The position numbers were made by a program, and so were the translations under genes. From the NCBI RefSeq assembly GCF_014639315.1, contig NZ_BMFY01000001.1:124001-188000 (forward strand): a DNA stretch of 64,000 nt, given 5' to 3'. Source of the stretch: Sediminivirga luteola. Lineage in GTDB: Bacteria > Actinomycetota > Actinomycetes > Actinomycetales > Brevibacteriaceae. Positions within the stretch are counted from its first letter, which is position 1; each line of letters opens with the position of its first letter. The notes under the pieces were generated by a model. That model made no database searches. It saw only the letters and a list, made by a program, of their open reading frames with translations, and was not told the DNA's origin. This document shows, piece by piece, positions 41,317-50,649 of the stretch.

Positions 41317-42879
41317 TCAGCGCAGTGGCTGCCCCACCGCCGCCGATGCCGCATCCAGCAGGCTGCCGGCGGCCACCAGCGTGTTCACGGCCTCGATCTC
41401 GGGGGCCAGGAACCGGTCCGTGCCCGGGCCCTCGACGTGCTCGCGGATCAGCGTGCGCACGGCGGTCACCCCGGGCGATGAGGACGAGGCGGCCACGCCG
41501 CCGTCGCGCATGTCCAGCGCCCGTGCCGCGGTGAGGAGCTCGACGGCCAGCACGCGCTGCAGCCCGTCGACCGCGCGGCGGAGCTTGAGACCTGCGGCCC
41601 AGCCCATCGAGACGTGGTCTTCCTGCATGGCCGAGCTGGGGATGGAGTCCACCGACGCCGGGACCGCCAGCCGTTTCATCTCCGAGACGATCCCCGCCTG
41701 CGTGTACTGGGCGATCATGTGGCCGGAGTCCACGCCGGGGTCATCGGCGAGGAACGGGTTGAGCCCGTGACTGCGGTTCTTGTCCAGCATGCGATCGGTA
41801 CGCCGCTCGGAGATGGAGGCGCAGTCCGCCGCCGCGATGGCCAGGAAGTCGAGCACATAGCCGACCGGCGCGCCGTGGAAGTTGCCATTGGACTCCACCC
41901 GGCCGTCCGGGGTGACGACCGGGTTGTCGATGGCCGAGGCCAGCTCGTAGTCGGCCACCTGCCGGGCGTGTGCCAGGGTGGCGCGGCCAGCGCCGTGCAC
42001 CTGCGGTGCGCAGCGCAGCGAGTACGCGTCCTGCACGCGGGTGAAGCGGTGTTCGCCGTCCTTCGTCGCGGCGATCAGCGGTGAACCGGCCAGCAGCGCG
42101 CGGATGTTCGCCGCCGACTCGATCTGGCCGGGCTGCGGCCTGAGCGCGTGCAGATCCTCGGCGAAGACCGCATCCGTGCCCAGCAGCGCCTCGACGGTCA
42201 TCGCCGCCGCCACGTCGGCGGTGGTGAACAGGCGGGCCAGGTCCTCGGCGGCCATCAGCAGCATGCCCAGCATGCCGTCGGTGCCGTTGATGAGCGCCAG
42301 GCCCTCCTTCTCCCGCAGTTCGACCGGTGCGATGCCGGCTTCACGCAGGGCCTCCCCGGCGGAGGTGCGGGCACCCGAGCGGTCGAAGACCTCGCCTTCG
42401 CCCATGAGGGCCAGGGCGCAGTGAGAGAGGGGAGCCAGGTCTCCCGAGCAGCCCAGGGAGCCGTACTCGCCGATGACCGGGGTGATGCCGGCGTTCAGCA
42501 GCGCCGCATAACCTTGCGCGACGAGCGGCCGGACCCCCGTGCGCCCGGTGGTCATGGTGGCCAGCCGGTTGACCATCAGGGCCCGCACCACCTCGCGGTC
42601 CACCGGCCGCCCCGAGGAGGCCGCATGCGAGCGGATGAGGGAGCGCTGGAGCTGCGCGCGCTGCTCGTGCGGGATCTGCTTGGTGGCCAGCGCCCCGAAG
42701 CCGGTGGAGACCCCGTAGTGCGGAACGGTGTCCTCGGCCAGGGCGTCGATGATCGCGCGGGACTCCGCCATCGCCCGCAGGGCCTCCGCGCCGATCTCCA
42801 CCGCCGCATCCCGGCGGGCGATGTCCACGACCTCCCCGGCCGTGAGCGGAGCGGTGGTGAGGGTGACGGTGGACGGCAT
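41317..42879 (-). CDS. hutH: Histidine ammonia-lyase
   Basis: 520 residues from ATG 42879. Converts histidine to urocanate and ammonia, the first step of histidine catabolism. 'YGVSTGFGALA' holds the catalytic Tyr (about 55), and 'GSLGCSGDLAPLSH' (about 140-153) holds the MIO-forming triad. The triad reads Cys-Ser-Gly (144-146) instead of the usual Ala-Ser-Gly; the central Ser that matters most is kept. 'NGNFHGAPVGYVLDFLAIA' and 'QEDHVSMGWAAGLK' are also standard. It lies last behind the IclR/ABC genes on the minus strand, about 130 bases from the binding protein gene. Confidence 0.95.
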   Translation of the reverse strand: MPSTVTLTTAPLTAGEVVDIARRDAAVEIGAEALRAMAESRAIIDALAEDTVPHYGVSTGFGALATKQIPHEQRAQLQRSLIRSHAASSGRPVDREVVRALMVNRLATMTTGRTGVRPLVAQGYAALLNAGITPVIGEYGSLGCSGDLAPLSHCALALMGEGEVFDRSGARTSAGEALREAGIAPVELREKEGLALINGTDGMLGMLLMAAEDLARLFTTADVAAAMTVEALLGTDAVFAEDLHALRPQPGQIESAANIRALLAGSPLIAATKDGEHRFTRVQDAYSLRCAPQVHGAGRATLAHARQVADYELASAIDNPVVTPDGRVESNGNFHGAPVGYVLDFLAIAAADCASISERRTDRMLDKNRSHGLNPFLADDPGVDSGHMIAQYTQAGIVSEMKRLAVPASVDSIPSSAMQEDHVSMGWAAGLKLRRAVDGLQRVLAVELLTAARALDMRDGGVAASSSSPGVTAVRTLIREHVEGPGTDRFLAPEIEAVNTLVAAGSLLDAASAAVGQPLR

Positions 42880-42905
42880 GAGCGGTCGCCTTTCTCGTTT
42901 CATTC

Positions 42906-42943
42906 GGGTCAAGCTGCGGGGGTGAACCGGGTCAAACTGCGGG
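42906..42943. repeat. 15-base direct repeat upstream of hutH
   Basis: GGGTCAAGCTGCGGG and GGGTCAAACTGCGGG (14 of 15 identical) with a 23-base period, about two helical turns. On the minus strand each contains TTGACC. They may be tandem activator sites or -35 elements for hutH. Confidence 0.45.
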
Positions 42944-43010
42944 GATCAGAATCGTCGGACCGGGACCTCGCGGAGGTGTCCGCAAGGCCCCGGTCCCGTC
43001 GCCGGCGCGG

Positions 43011-43919
43011 TCAGACCAGGCCGTTGCTGCTCAGCCAGTCCTCCGCGATCGAACCGATGTTCTCACCTTCCGAGGCCCGCTGGTTCATCGCCATGAGGTC
43101 CTCCGTGGTCAGCACGGCGGAGACGGCGTTGAGCGCCTCCTCGATCTCCGGCGTGACGGTGCCCTCGGAGAGGATGGGGACGATGTTCTCCGCGGCGAAC
43201 AGCGAGCGGTCGTCCTCCAGGACCACCAGGTCGTTGGCCTCCACCTGGGGATCGCTGCTGAACAGGTTGGCCACGTCGATCTGCCCGGTGGTCACCGCGG
43301 TCAGGGTGAGCGGGCCTCCGGCGTCGAGCACCTGGAAGTCCTGGAAGTGCAGGCCGTACACCTCCTCCAGGCCGACCACCCCGTTGTAGCGGTCGATCCA
43401 TTCCGGCGGCCCGCCGAGCACGAGTTCCGAGGCGTGCGGCTCCAGATCCGAGAAGGTCTCCAGGCCGTAGTCCGCCGCGGTCTCCTGGGTCACGGCCAGG
43501 ACGTTGCGGTTCTCCGCCTCCGCGGCCTCCAGGCGGGTCAGGCCCTCCGGGGGAAGCAGCTCGTCGAGCGCGGCGAGCACCTCATCGGTCTCGGAGGCGT
43601 CCGAGGAGGAGTCCAGGTGCATCATCAGGGCGCCGGCGTAGTCGGGCACCAGATCGATCGAGCCGTCCTGTACCGCGGCGATGTACACCTCGCGGCTGCC
43701 GATGTTGAAGTTCTCGGAGACCTCGACCCCGGCGTCCTGCAGGGCGAGGGAGTAGATGGTGGCGATCAGCTGGCTCTCGGGGAAGTCCGCGGAGCCGATC
43801 GCGACGGCGCCGGAACCGGCGTCGTTCCCGCCGCCGTCATCGGCGAGCGGATCGCCCCCGCAGGCCGACAGTGCCAGGATTCCCGCCGCTGCCAGAGCGG
43901 TGAAGGATCGCGTTCTCAT
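43011..43919 (-). CDS. Glycine betaine/quaternary-amine-type substrate-binding lipoprotein
   Basis: 302 residues. Signal 'ALAAAGILALSACGG' with a lipobox Cys at residue 20. The mature part is an OpuAC/OsmX type 2 fold: 'GSADFPESQLIATIYSLALQDAG', 'YIAAVQDGSIDLVPDYAGALMMHL', 'ADYGLETFSDLEPHASELVLGGPPEW'. This subfamily binds betaine, choline or proline. The gene lies between hutH and the two permeases, and histidine importers of the HutXWV type belong to the same transporter group, so histidine or urocanate is a good candidate ligand here (inference). Confidence 0.9.
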   Translation of the reverse strand: MRTRSFTALAAAGILALSACGGDPLADDGGGNDAGSGAVAIGSADFPESQLIATIYSLALQDAGVEVSENFNIGSREVYIAAVQDGSIDLVPDYAGALMMHLDSSSDASETDEVLAALDELLPPEGLTRLEAAEAENRNVLAVTQETAADYGLETFSDLEPHASELVLGGPPEWIDRYNGVVGLEEVYGLHFQDFQVLDAGGPLTLTAVTTGQIDVANLFSSDPQVEANDLVVLEDDRSLFAAENIVPILSEGTVTPEIEEALNAVSAVLTTEDLMAMNQRASEGENIGSIAEDWLSSNGLV

Positions 43920-43984
43920 GATGTGCTCCTCAAGGTGTGTGGTGTCGGTGTGCGGTGCGGTGTGTGGTGAAGGGGGAACCGGGA

Positions 43985-44704
43985 TCAGGCCGCCGGTTCG
44001 ACGGCACCCGGCATCCGGGTGCGGCGTACGGATCTGCGCAGGCCCGGGGAGACGACCAGCCGGCCGATGAGCAGGAACGCCAGTTCCAGCGCGAGGGCCA
44101 CCAGCGCGACCAGGGCGGCGCCGGCGGCCATCTGGCCGAAGTCGCTGTTGGCGCGCCCGTCGATGATGTAGCGGCCCAGGCCGTTGAGCGAGACGTAGGC
44201 GGCGACGGTCGCGGTGGAGACGATCTGCAGCATCGCGCCCCGGATGCCGGAGATGATGAGGGGGAGCGCGCAGGGCAGCTGGACGTGCAGCAGCACCTGC
44301 GACGGCTTATAGCCCATGCCGCGGGCGGCGTCGACGGCACTGCGGTCCGCGGACTGGATGCCGGTGTAGGTGCCCGTCAGGATGGGCGGGACGGCCAGCA
44401 GGACCAGGACCAGGATGGCCGGCGCGGTGAAGACCAGGGAACTGCTGAACAGCGGCGCGGCGAGCATCACCACGACGATCAGCAGGCCGAGCGTCGGCAG
44501 CGCCCGGAGCGAGTTCGCGATCCCCGCCACGCTGGCCTCTCCACGGCCGGTGTGACCCACGTAGATGCCCAGCGGCACCGCGATGACCAGGGCGATGCCG
44601 AGTGCGATCAGGGAATACATCAGGTGGTACCAGACCCGCATCGGGATGCCGGTGCTGCCGCTCCAGTTCGCCGGATCGGCGAAGAACTCGACCAGGCCGC
44701 TCAT
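43985..44704 (-). CDS. ABC permease (OpuCD/ProW-like)
   Basis: 239 residues from ATG 44704, overlapping the stop of the next upstream gene by 4 bases. Six hydrophobic segments and the EAA-like loop 'SAVDAARGMGYKPSQVLLHVQLPCALPLIISG' are typical of quaternary-amine permeases. 'NSLRALPTLGLLIVVVML' is the conserved N-terminal helix region. It pairs with the second permease to form the membrane channel. The C-terminus is basic ('LRRSVRRTRMPG'). Confidence 0.9.
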   Translation of the reverse strand: MSGLVEFFADPANWSGSTGIPMRVWYHLMYSLIALGIALVIAVPLGIYVGHTGRGEASVAGIANSLRALPTLGLLIVVVMLAAPLFSSSLVFTAPAILVLVLLAVPPILTGTYTGIQSADRSAVDAARGMGYKPSQVLLHVQLPCALPLIISGIRGAMLQIVSTATVAAYVSLNGLGRYIIDGRANSDFGQMAAGAALVALVALALELAFLLIGRLVVSPGLRRSVRRTRMPGAVEPAA

Positions 44705-45351
44705 GCCGCCACCTCCTTGGGTCGCCACGGGGTGAGGGCGCGCGAGGCCCACAGGATGAGCAGGTCGAGGACGACGGCGATCGCCAGGCACAGCACGATG
44801 CCGGTGACGATGGGCGTCATGAGCCCGAGCGAGTACCCCTGGGTGAACAGCGACCCGAGCTGCTGGACGCCGATGATCGCCGCCATCGTCACGATGCTGA
44901 TGTTCGAGACCACCGCGACCCGCAGGCCGCCGAGGATGACGGGGACGGCGACGGGAAGCTGCACCAGGACGAACCGCTGGAACGCCCGGTATCCCATCGC
45001 CTCGGCGGCCTGGACGGTCTCCGGCGGGATGGAGGCGAGACCGTCGGCGACGACCCGCACCATGAGCGCGATGGTGTAGACGGTCAGCGCGATCACCACG
45101 TTCAGCGGATCCAGGATCCTGGTGCCGATGATGCCCGGGAGCAGGACGAAGAAGGCCAGGGAGGGAACGGTGTAGAACAGGCCGGAGGACCCGACGATGA
45201 ACCCGTAGAGCCGCGGGACCTGATGGGCCCACCAGCCCAGCGGCAGGGCGAGGACGAGGCCGAGCGCCGTCGGCACGACTGTCAGCCACAGATGAGCGAA
45301 GGTCAGCTCCGCGATCCAGGAGAGGTTGGAGCTCAGCCAGACGGTGTTCAT
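44701..45351 (-). CDS. ABC permease (OpuCB/ProW-like)
   Basis: 216 residues with the same architecture as its neighbour: 'LFYTVPSLAFFVLLPGI' and the EAA loop 'ETVQAAEAMGYRAFQRFVLVQLPVAVPVILGG' (about residue 125). It overlaps both flanking genes by 4 bases, so ATPase and both permeases are translated in step. Together they form the importer of the hut regulon. Confidence 0.9.
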   Translation of the reverse strand: MNTVWLSSNLSWIAELTFAHLWLTVVPTALGLVLALPLGWWAHQVPRLYGFIVGSSGLFYTVPSLAFFVLLPGIIGTRILDPLNVVIALTVYTIALMVRVVADGLASIPPETVQAAEAMGYRAFQRFVLVQLPVAVPVILGGLRVAVVSNISIVTMAAIIGVQQLGSLFTQGYSLGLMTPIVTGIVLCLAIAVVLDLLILWASRALTPWRPKEVAA

Positions 45352-46478
45352 GCCCGGTCGCCGGCTTCCTCGTCCGCGGGCCGCGCGCGGCCGCGTTTGG
45401 AACGCTGGATGGCGGCGACGATGTCGCTGGTGCCGACGGTGCCCAGGTAGCCGCCGTCGGCCCCGGCCACGATCCCGTCGCCGCTGGGACTGGACAGCGC
45501 CGCGTCGAGCAGATCGCGCAGCGGGGCGTCCTCGGCGGCGATGGACCCGGCGTGATCGACGGCCTCGGCCGTGACGACCTCGCCGATGCGCTCCCGGTGG
45601 ATCCAGCCCAGCGGGCGGGCCTGCTCGTCCACGGCGACCAGCCAGCCGTCCGAGCCGGGAGGAAGGGCGGCCGCGGAACTGCCGAGAGGCGCGGCCGGCG
45701 TGTGCCGGACGGTGAGCTGCTCGTCGGCGTGGATGAACCCGAGGGACCGGTAACCGCGGGAGGTCCCGACGAAGTCGGCGACGAACCTGTCCGCCGGGGC
45801 GCGCAGCAGTTCCTCCGGTGAGGCGATCTGGGCGAGGCGTCCGCCCTGGCGCAGCACCGCGATCTGGTCACCGAGGATGAGCGCCTCGTCGATGTCGTGG
45901 GTGACCATGACGATGGTCTTGCCGATGGTCTCCTGCAGCTTGAGGAACTCGTCCTGCAGCTGGGCCCGCACGATGGGGTCGACGGCGCTGAAGGGCTCGT
46001 CCATCAGCAGGAACGGCGGGTCCGTCGCCAGGGCGCGGGCGACGCCGACGCGTTGCTGCTGTCCGCCGGAGAGCTGCCAGGGATATTTGCGGGCGAAGCT
46101 CTCGTCGAGCCCGACCAGGTTCAGGAGCTGGCGCGCCCGGTCCCGCGCGTCCTGCTTCCTCTCGCCGAGCAGTCGGGGCAGGGCGGCGACGTTGTCGACG
46201 ACGGTGCGGTGGGGGAACAGCCCGGCGTTCTGGATGACGTAGCCGATCTTCCGGCGCAGCTCCACCTTGTCGATGCCGGCGGTGGGCTGGCCGTCGAGGG
46301 TGATCGTGCCGGACGTCGGGTCGATCAGCCGGTTGATCATCCGCATGGAGGTGGTCTTGCCGCAGCCGCTGGGCCCGACCAGCACCGTGATCTTCCCGTT
46401 GGGGGCGGTGAAGCTCAGATCCTCGACGGCCATGGTGCCGTCCGGGTAGGTCTTCGAGACGTGGTCGAACACGATCAT
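45348..46478 (-). CDS. ABC transporter ATP-binding protein with CBS domains (OpuCA-like)
   Basis: 376 residues from ATG 46478. Walker A 'VGPSGCGKTTS' (about 38), Q-loop 'VIQNAGLFPHRTV', signature '[15 protein letters not shown]', Walker B 'FLLMDEPFSAVD', H-loop 'VTHDIDEA'. The C-terminal 130 residues contain a tandem CBS module ('LVAVDEQARPLGWIHRERIGEVV', 'GGYLGTVGTSDIVAAI'), which in OpuA/OpuC senses ionic strength or nucleotides. The gene overlaps iclR by 4 bases, so regulator and transporter share one transcript. Confidence 0.92.
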   Translation of the reverse strand: MIVFDHVSKTYPDGTMAVEDLSFTAPNGKITVLVGPSGCGKTTSMRMINRLIDPTSGTITLDGQPTAGIDKVELRRKIGYVIQNAGLFPHRTVVDNVAALPRLLGERKQDARDRARQLLNLVGLDESFARKYPWQLSGGQQQRVGVARALATDPPFLLMDEPFSAVDPIVRAQLQDEFLKLQETIGKTIVMVTHDIDEALILGDQIAVLRQGGRLAQIASPEELLRAPADRFVADFVGTSRGYRSLGFIHADEQLTVRHTPAAPLGSSAAALPPGSDGWLVAVDEQARPLGWIHRERIGEVVTAEAVDHAGSIAAEDAPLRDLLDAALSSPSGDGIVAGADGGYLGTVGTSDIVAAIQRSKRGRARPADEEAGDRA

Positions 46479-47158
46479 CGCGAGCTCTCCTTGTCGTCGC
46501 CGGCTCCGCTGCCTTCTCCCAGGCCGTGGGAGACCTCCCGCGCGGCTTCGAGCAGGAGCTGTCCGAAGCGTGCCGCCTTGACGTCGTCCACCCGGTAGGT
46601 GGGCACCAGGATGCTCAGCGCCGCGACCACCCGTTCTCCCGCGCGGATCGGTGCCGAGATCGCGGTGACATCGGATTCCACCGTGCTCTCCACGACGACG
46701 TATCCGGCCTCCGGGACCGCGTCCCGGAGCACCCGTCCGGCCGCCGAGGTCTCCAGCGGGATGGTCCTGCCGACCCAGTTGGTGTGGCGGACCGAATGGG
46801 TGCCTTCGACGATGGCGATGTAGAGCGCCGTCTCGTGATGCCCTTCGATGCTGAGGTACACCGACTCGCCGGTCAGTTCGACCACGTCCTCCATCGGCCG
46901 CCGGCACAGGGAGACCAGCATCTCCTTGCTGAACGCGCGGGCCCCCAGCTGGATGAGCCTGCTCCCGGCCCGGTAGGTGCCGTCCTCGTCCCGGCGGAGG
47001 AAGCTGGCGTTCTCCAGGGTGCGCATCAGCCTCAGCGCCGTGCTGGCGGGCAGGCCGACGTCCCTCGCCGCTTCCGCCAGGCTCGCGTTCCCGCGCTCGC
47101 AGACGGCGGCGACGAGCCCGAGCGCGCGCTCCACGGTGCGGGTCGATGCTTCGGCCAC
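46475..47158 (-). CDS. IclR-family transcriptional regulator (likely hut regulator)
   Basis: 227 residues: winged helix 'VERALGLVAAVCERGNASLAEAARDVGLPASTALRLMRTLENASFLRR' and IclR effector domain ('VELTGESVYLSIEGHHETALYIAIVEGTHSVRHTNWVGRTIPLETSAAGRVLRD' region). It is first in the leftward operon and divergent from the lyase-hutU operon, so it probably controls both in response to histidine or urocanate. Inverted repeats at 47290 and 48863 are candidate targets. Confidence 0.9.
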   Translation of the reverse strand: MAEASTRTVERALGLVAAVCERGNASLAEAARDVGLPASTALRLMRTLENASFLRRDEDGTYRAGSRLIQLGARAFSKEMLVSLCRRPMEDVVELTGESVYLSIEGHHETALYIAIVEGTHSVRHTNWVGRTIPLETSAAGRVLRDAVPEAGYVVVESTVESDVTAISAPIRAGERVVAALSILVPTYRVDDVKAARFGQLLLEAAREVSHGLGEGSGAGDDKESSR

Positions 47159-47289
47159 AGATCATCCTCTCGATCGGGTATCGTCTCGGCAGTTCACCGG
47201 TGGCCTGCGCATTTGTGTGGTGATACGCGGCACAATGCCGCAAATGTTTCCACTAAGTAAAATGCGAGGGCCATCTAGTGAAATTGTCG

Positions 47290-47306
47290 ATAGTCAGGCA
47301 GACTAT
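47290..47306. promoter_or_regulatory. Inverted repeat upstream of the lyase gene, putative IclR site
   Basis: ATAGTCAGGCAGACTAT has perfect 6-base arms and a 5-base centre, ending 5 bases before ATG 47312. It would sit at the transcription start, a repressing position. Confidence 0.5.
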
Positions 47307-47311
47307 CCGTC

Positions 47312-48793
47312 ATGCAAGACCAAGGCAATACCTCGGCGGTGATTTCCCGCCCCGGGCACGATTCGAGCTCAGTCGTCGAGATCGGCGGAGGGCCGTTGCG
47401 CGCCGAGCAGATCGTCCGCGTGGCCGGCGGCGCACCGGTGGCGCTCGCCCCGCATGTCCTGCCCGCCTTGGAGCGGGCCTGCCTTCAGGCGGCGGCCATC
47501 AGCGAGCGCCGGGCCGTCTACGGGCGCTCCACCGGGGTCGGCGCGAACCGGCTGACGGCGGTGGACCCGCGCGACACCGAGCATGGCATGCGGTTGCTGC
47601 GCAGTCACGCCGCCGACGCCGGTGCCGTCATCCCCGCTCCCACGGTCCGCGCGATGCTCGCCATCCGCCTGTCCCAGCTGGCGCGCGGCAAGAGCGGCAT
47701 CGAACCGAGGATCGTGGCCGGCCTGGAGCGGATGCTGCGGACCGGGGCCCTGCCGGAACTGCGCGAACTCGGCAGCATCGGGACGGCGGACCTCGCTGCC
47801 CTGGCCGGGACCGCTCTGGCGCTGACCGGCGAGCGCCCGACGGCGGTCCCGTTCGAGCCGCTCGCACCGTTCGGCATGGAAAGCGCTTTGCCGTTCATGA
47901 GCAGCAGCGCCCTCACCCTGGCCCGCGCGGTGCTGGCCCTGGAGGAACTGCGCCGCCTGGACCGGGCGGGGCGCGTGATCGCCGCGCTGTCCGCCCGGGC
48001 CGTCCGCGCCAACACCCAGGCGTTCTCCGAGGCCGCCGCGCAGGCATGCGCCGCACCCGGCGCGGTCCGGGTGGCGCGCGAGATGCGGCTGCTCACGGGC
48101 CGGATCCCCTATCCGGCCCGGGTCCAGGATCCGTTCGGCTTCCGTGCCTATGTGCCCTCCCAGGCCGCGGTCGTCGCGGCGATGGACGATCTCCGCGTCC
48201 GCGTGGAGCGGCTCGCCTCGGCAGGTCAGGAGAACCCGCTCTTCGACTTCCGCCACTCGCGCGTGGTGCACCACGGAAACTTCCACCAGGTGGCGCTGGG
48301 GCTTGCGGTGGATGCGCTGAACCTCGGGCTGGCCCAGAGCGCGCCCCTGGTGCTGGCGCGCATCGCGATGCTCCACGATCCGATGTTCAACGGCGGCCGG
48401 CCGTTCCTGGCGACCGGGCCCGCCGGGTCCTCCGGGCACATGATGACCGAGTACATCGCCGCGGCCGCGGCGGCGGAACTGCGCAACGCCGCGCAGCCGG
48501 CATCGCTGGGCTCCGTGGTGCTCTCGCGCGGGGCGGAGGAGGACGCGAGCTTCGCTAGCCAGGCGGTCGTCCAGCTCGAGCGGGCCGTCCGGCACTACCG
48601 GCCCCTGCTCGCGGTCGAGCTGCTCTCGGCGCACCGGGCGGCCCATCAGCAGGGAACCGCCATGCCCGGCCGGCTCGACGCCGTGGCGGCCCGGTTGCGC
48701 GAGGCGCTGCCGGTCGTGGACGAGGACCACGACCTCAGGCCGGAGATGGAGAAGGCGCAGGAGCTGCTGGCGGAGCTCGCGGTGATGCTCTGA
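47312..48793 (+). CDS. HAL/PAL-family lyase homologue lacking the MIO triad
   Basis: 493 residues aligning with histidine ammonia-lyase along its length: 'VYGRSTGVGANRLTAVD' (catalytic Tyr region kept), 'SGHMMTEYIAAAAAAELRN' and 'HSRVVHHGNFHQVALGLAVDALNLG'. The MIO loop is different. Where histidases read GSxGASGDLAPL, this protein reads 'GSIGTADLAAL' (Thr at about 158), one residue shorter and without the cyclising Ser. It therefore cannot form the canonical electrophile. It may be a regulatory or structural partner of HutH, a lyase with another mechanism, or decaying. It heads the rightward hut operon. Confidence 0.85.
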   Translation: MQDQGNTSAVISRPGHDSSSVVEIGGGPLRAEQIVRVAGGAPVALAPHVLPALERACLQAAAISERRAVYGRSTGVGANRLTAVDPRDTEHGMRLLRSHAADAGAVIPAPTVRAMLAIRLSQLARGKSGIEPRIVAGLERMLRTGALPELRELGSIGTADLAALAGTALALTGERPTAVPFEPLAPFGMESALPFMSSSALTLARAVLALEELRRLDRAGRVIAALSARAVRANTQAFSEAAAQACAAPGAVRVAREMRLLTGRIPYPARVQDPFGFRAYVPSQAAVVAAMDDLRVRVERLASAGQENPLFDFRHSRVVHHGNFHQVALGLAVDALNLGLAQSAPLVLARIAMLHDPMFNGGRPFLATGPAGSSGHMMTEYIAAAAAAELRNAAQPASLGSVVLSRGAEEDASFASQAVVQLERAVRHYRPLLAVELLSAHRAAHQQGTAMPGRLDAVAARLREALPVVDEDHDLRPEMEKAQELLAELAVML

Positions 48794-48862
48794 TGCTGCC
48801 CGTGTCCTTCAACGCCGGCCGGAGCCCGATGCCGCGCACTCTTGCCACCGGGCGGAATTCAC

Positions 48863-48879
48863 GTTTCAATGTATGAAAC
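48863..48879. promoter_or_regulatory. Inverted repeat upstream of hutU, putative operator
   Basis: GTTTCAATGTATGAAAC: perfect 6-base arms and 5-base centre, the same 6-5-6 layout as the site at 47290 but a different sequence. It lies 31 bases before the hutU ATG. Confidence 0.5.
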
Positions 48880-48910
48880 TCATCTGCCATTGAATGCACA
48901 AGGAGCGCCC

Positions 48911-50602
48911 ATGCCCGCCGGCTTCACGCAGCACGATCCCTCCCGGACCATCCGGGCTCCCCGCGGCACTGAGATCAGTGCCAAGTCCTGGCAGACCGAG
49001 GCGCCGCTGCGCATGCTCATGAACAACCTCGACCCGGAGGTCGCCGAGCGCCCCGAGGACCTGGTGGTCTACGGCGGCACCGGGCGGGCGGCGCGCAGCT
49101 GGGAGGCCTACGACGCCATCGTCGCGACCCTGAAGGACCTGGAAGAGGACGAGACCCTCCTGGTGCAGTCCGGCAAGCCCGTCGGCGTGCTGCGCACCAA
49201 CCGCTGGGCACCGCGCGTACTGCTCGCCAACTCCAATCTGGTGGGGGACTGGGCCACCTGGCCCGAATTCCGCAAGCTGGAGGCCGAAGGGCTGATGATG
49301 TACGGCCAGATGACGGCCGGATCCTGGATCTACATCGCCACCCAGGGCATCCTCCAGGGCACCTTCGAGACCTTCGCGGCCATCGGGCGCAAGCGGTTCG
49401 GCGGCACCCTCGCCGGCACCCTCACCCTCACCGGCGGCTGCGGCGGCATGGGCGGGGCGCAGCCCCTGGCCGTGACCCTCAACGGCGGCGCGGTGCTCAT
49501 CGTCGACGTGTCCGAGGACCGGCTGAAGCGCCGCCGTTCCAAGCGCTACCTGGACGAGGTCGAAACGGACCTGGACACCGCCCTGGCCAAGGTCGTCGCC
49601 GCGAAGAACGACAAGCGCGCCCTCTCGGTGGGGTACGTCGGCAACGCCGCCGAGGTGTTCCCCGAGCTGCTGCGGCGGCACCGGGCGGGCGAGGTCGAGT
49701 TCGACATCGTCACCGACCAGACCAGCGCCCACGACCCGCTCTCCTACCTGCCCGTCGAGCACACCGTCGATGAATGGCAGGACGCCGCCGCGGACGACCC
49801 GGAGGGCTTCACCAAGAAGGCCCGCGAATCCATGGCGCGTCACGTCGAGGCGATGGTGGGGTTCCAGGACGCCGGGGCCGAGGTCTTCGACTACGGCAAC
49901 TCCATCCGCGACGAGGCCCGCGCCGCCGGCTACGACCGCGCTTTCGACTTCCCCGGCTTCGTCCCGGCCTATATCCGCCCGCTCTTCTGCGAAGGCCTGG
50001 GCCCGTTCCGCTGGGTGGCGCTCTCCGGCGATCCGGAGGACATCCGCGTCACCGACGAGGCGATCAAAGAGCTCTTCCCCGAGAACGAGCACCTGCACCG
50101 CTGGATCGACGCCGCCGCGGAATACGTGGAGTTCGAGGGCCTGCCCGCCCGGATCTGCTGGCTCGGCTACGGCGACCGGCACAAGGCCGGGCTGCTGTTC
50201 AACCGTCTCGTCGCCGAGGGCAAGGTGTCCGCGCCCATCGTCATCGGCCGCGACCATCTGGACTCCGGCTCCGTGGCCTCTCCCTACCGGGAGACCGAAG
50301 CGATGCTGGACGGCTCCGACGCCATCGCCGACTGGCCGCTGCTGAACGCGCTGACCGCCGCCAGCTCCGGCGCCACCTGGGTCTCCATCCACCACGGCGG
50401 CGGCGTCGGCATCGGGCGGTCCATCCACGCCGGCCAGGTCGGCGTCGCCGACGGTACCGAACTGGCCGCGGCCAAGCTGGAGGCGCTGCTGACCAACGAC
50501 CCGGCCATGGGCGTCATCCGCCACGTCGACGCCGGCTACGAGAAGGCGCAGGAGGTCGCCGTGGAGCGCGGAGTCCGCATCCCGATGAACCCCAAGGCCT
50601 GA
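48911..50602 (+). CDS. hutU: Urocanate hydratase
   Basis: 563 residues from ATG 48911, with AGGAG 5 bases upstream. Converts urocanate to imidazolonepropionate using tightly bound NAD. Urocanase signatures: '[21 protein letters not shown]', '[23 protein letters not shown]' and '[21 protein letters not shown]' (NAD-binding glycines, about residue 175-195), '[10 protein letters not shown]' with the catalytic Cys (about 360) and '[17 protein letters not shown]'. Length is normal. It has its own upstream inverted repeat, so it may be transcribed separately from the lyase homologue. Confidence 0.96.
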   Translation: MPAGFTQHDPSRTIRAPRGTEISAKSWQTEAPLRMLMNNLDPEVAERPEDLVVYGGTGRAARSWEAYDAIVATLKDLEEDETLLVQSGKPVGVLRTNRWAPRVLLANSNLVGDWATWPEFRKLEAEGLMMYGQMTAGSWIYIATQGILQGTFETFAAIGRKRFGGTLAGTLTLTGGCGGMGGAQPLAVTLNGGAVLIVDVSEDRLKRRRSKRYLDEVETDLDTALAKVVAAKNDKRALSVGYVGNAAEVFPELLRRHRAGEVEFDIVTDQTSAHDPLSYLPVEHTVDEWQDAAADDPEGFTKKARESMARHVEAMVGFQDAGAEVFDYGNSIRDEARAAGYDRAFDFPGFVPAYIRPLFCEGLGPFRWVALSGDPEDIRVTDEAIKELFPENEHLHRWIDAAAEYVEFEGLPARICWLGYGDRHKAGLLFNRLVAEGKVSAPIVIGRDHLDSGSVASPYRETEAMLDGSDAIADWPLLNALTAASSGATWVSIHHGGGVGIGRSIHAGQVGVADGTELAAAKLEALLTNDPAMGVIRHVDAGYEKAQEVAVERGVRIPMNPKA

Positions 50603-50649
50603 ACGCAACCCCCAGTGGCCCGTCCGGGTGACGCCATGAGGAGACCGTG

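Noticed and set aside
43011-46478. Calling the OpuC-like transporter a dedicated osmoprotectant importer
   Set aside because: Family similarity alone would suggest it, but its operon with IclR and HutH makes histidine-type substrates at least as likely, so no gene symbol was given.
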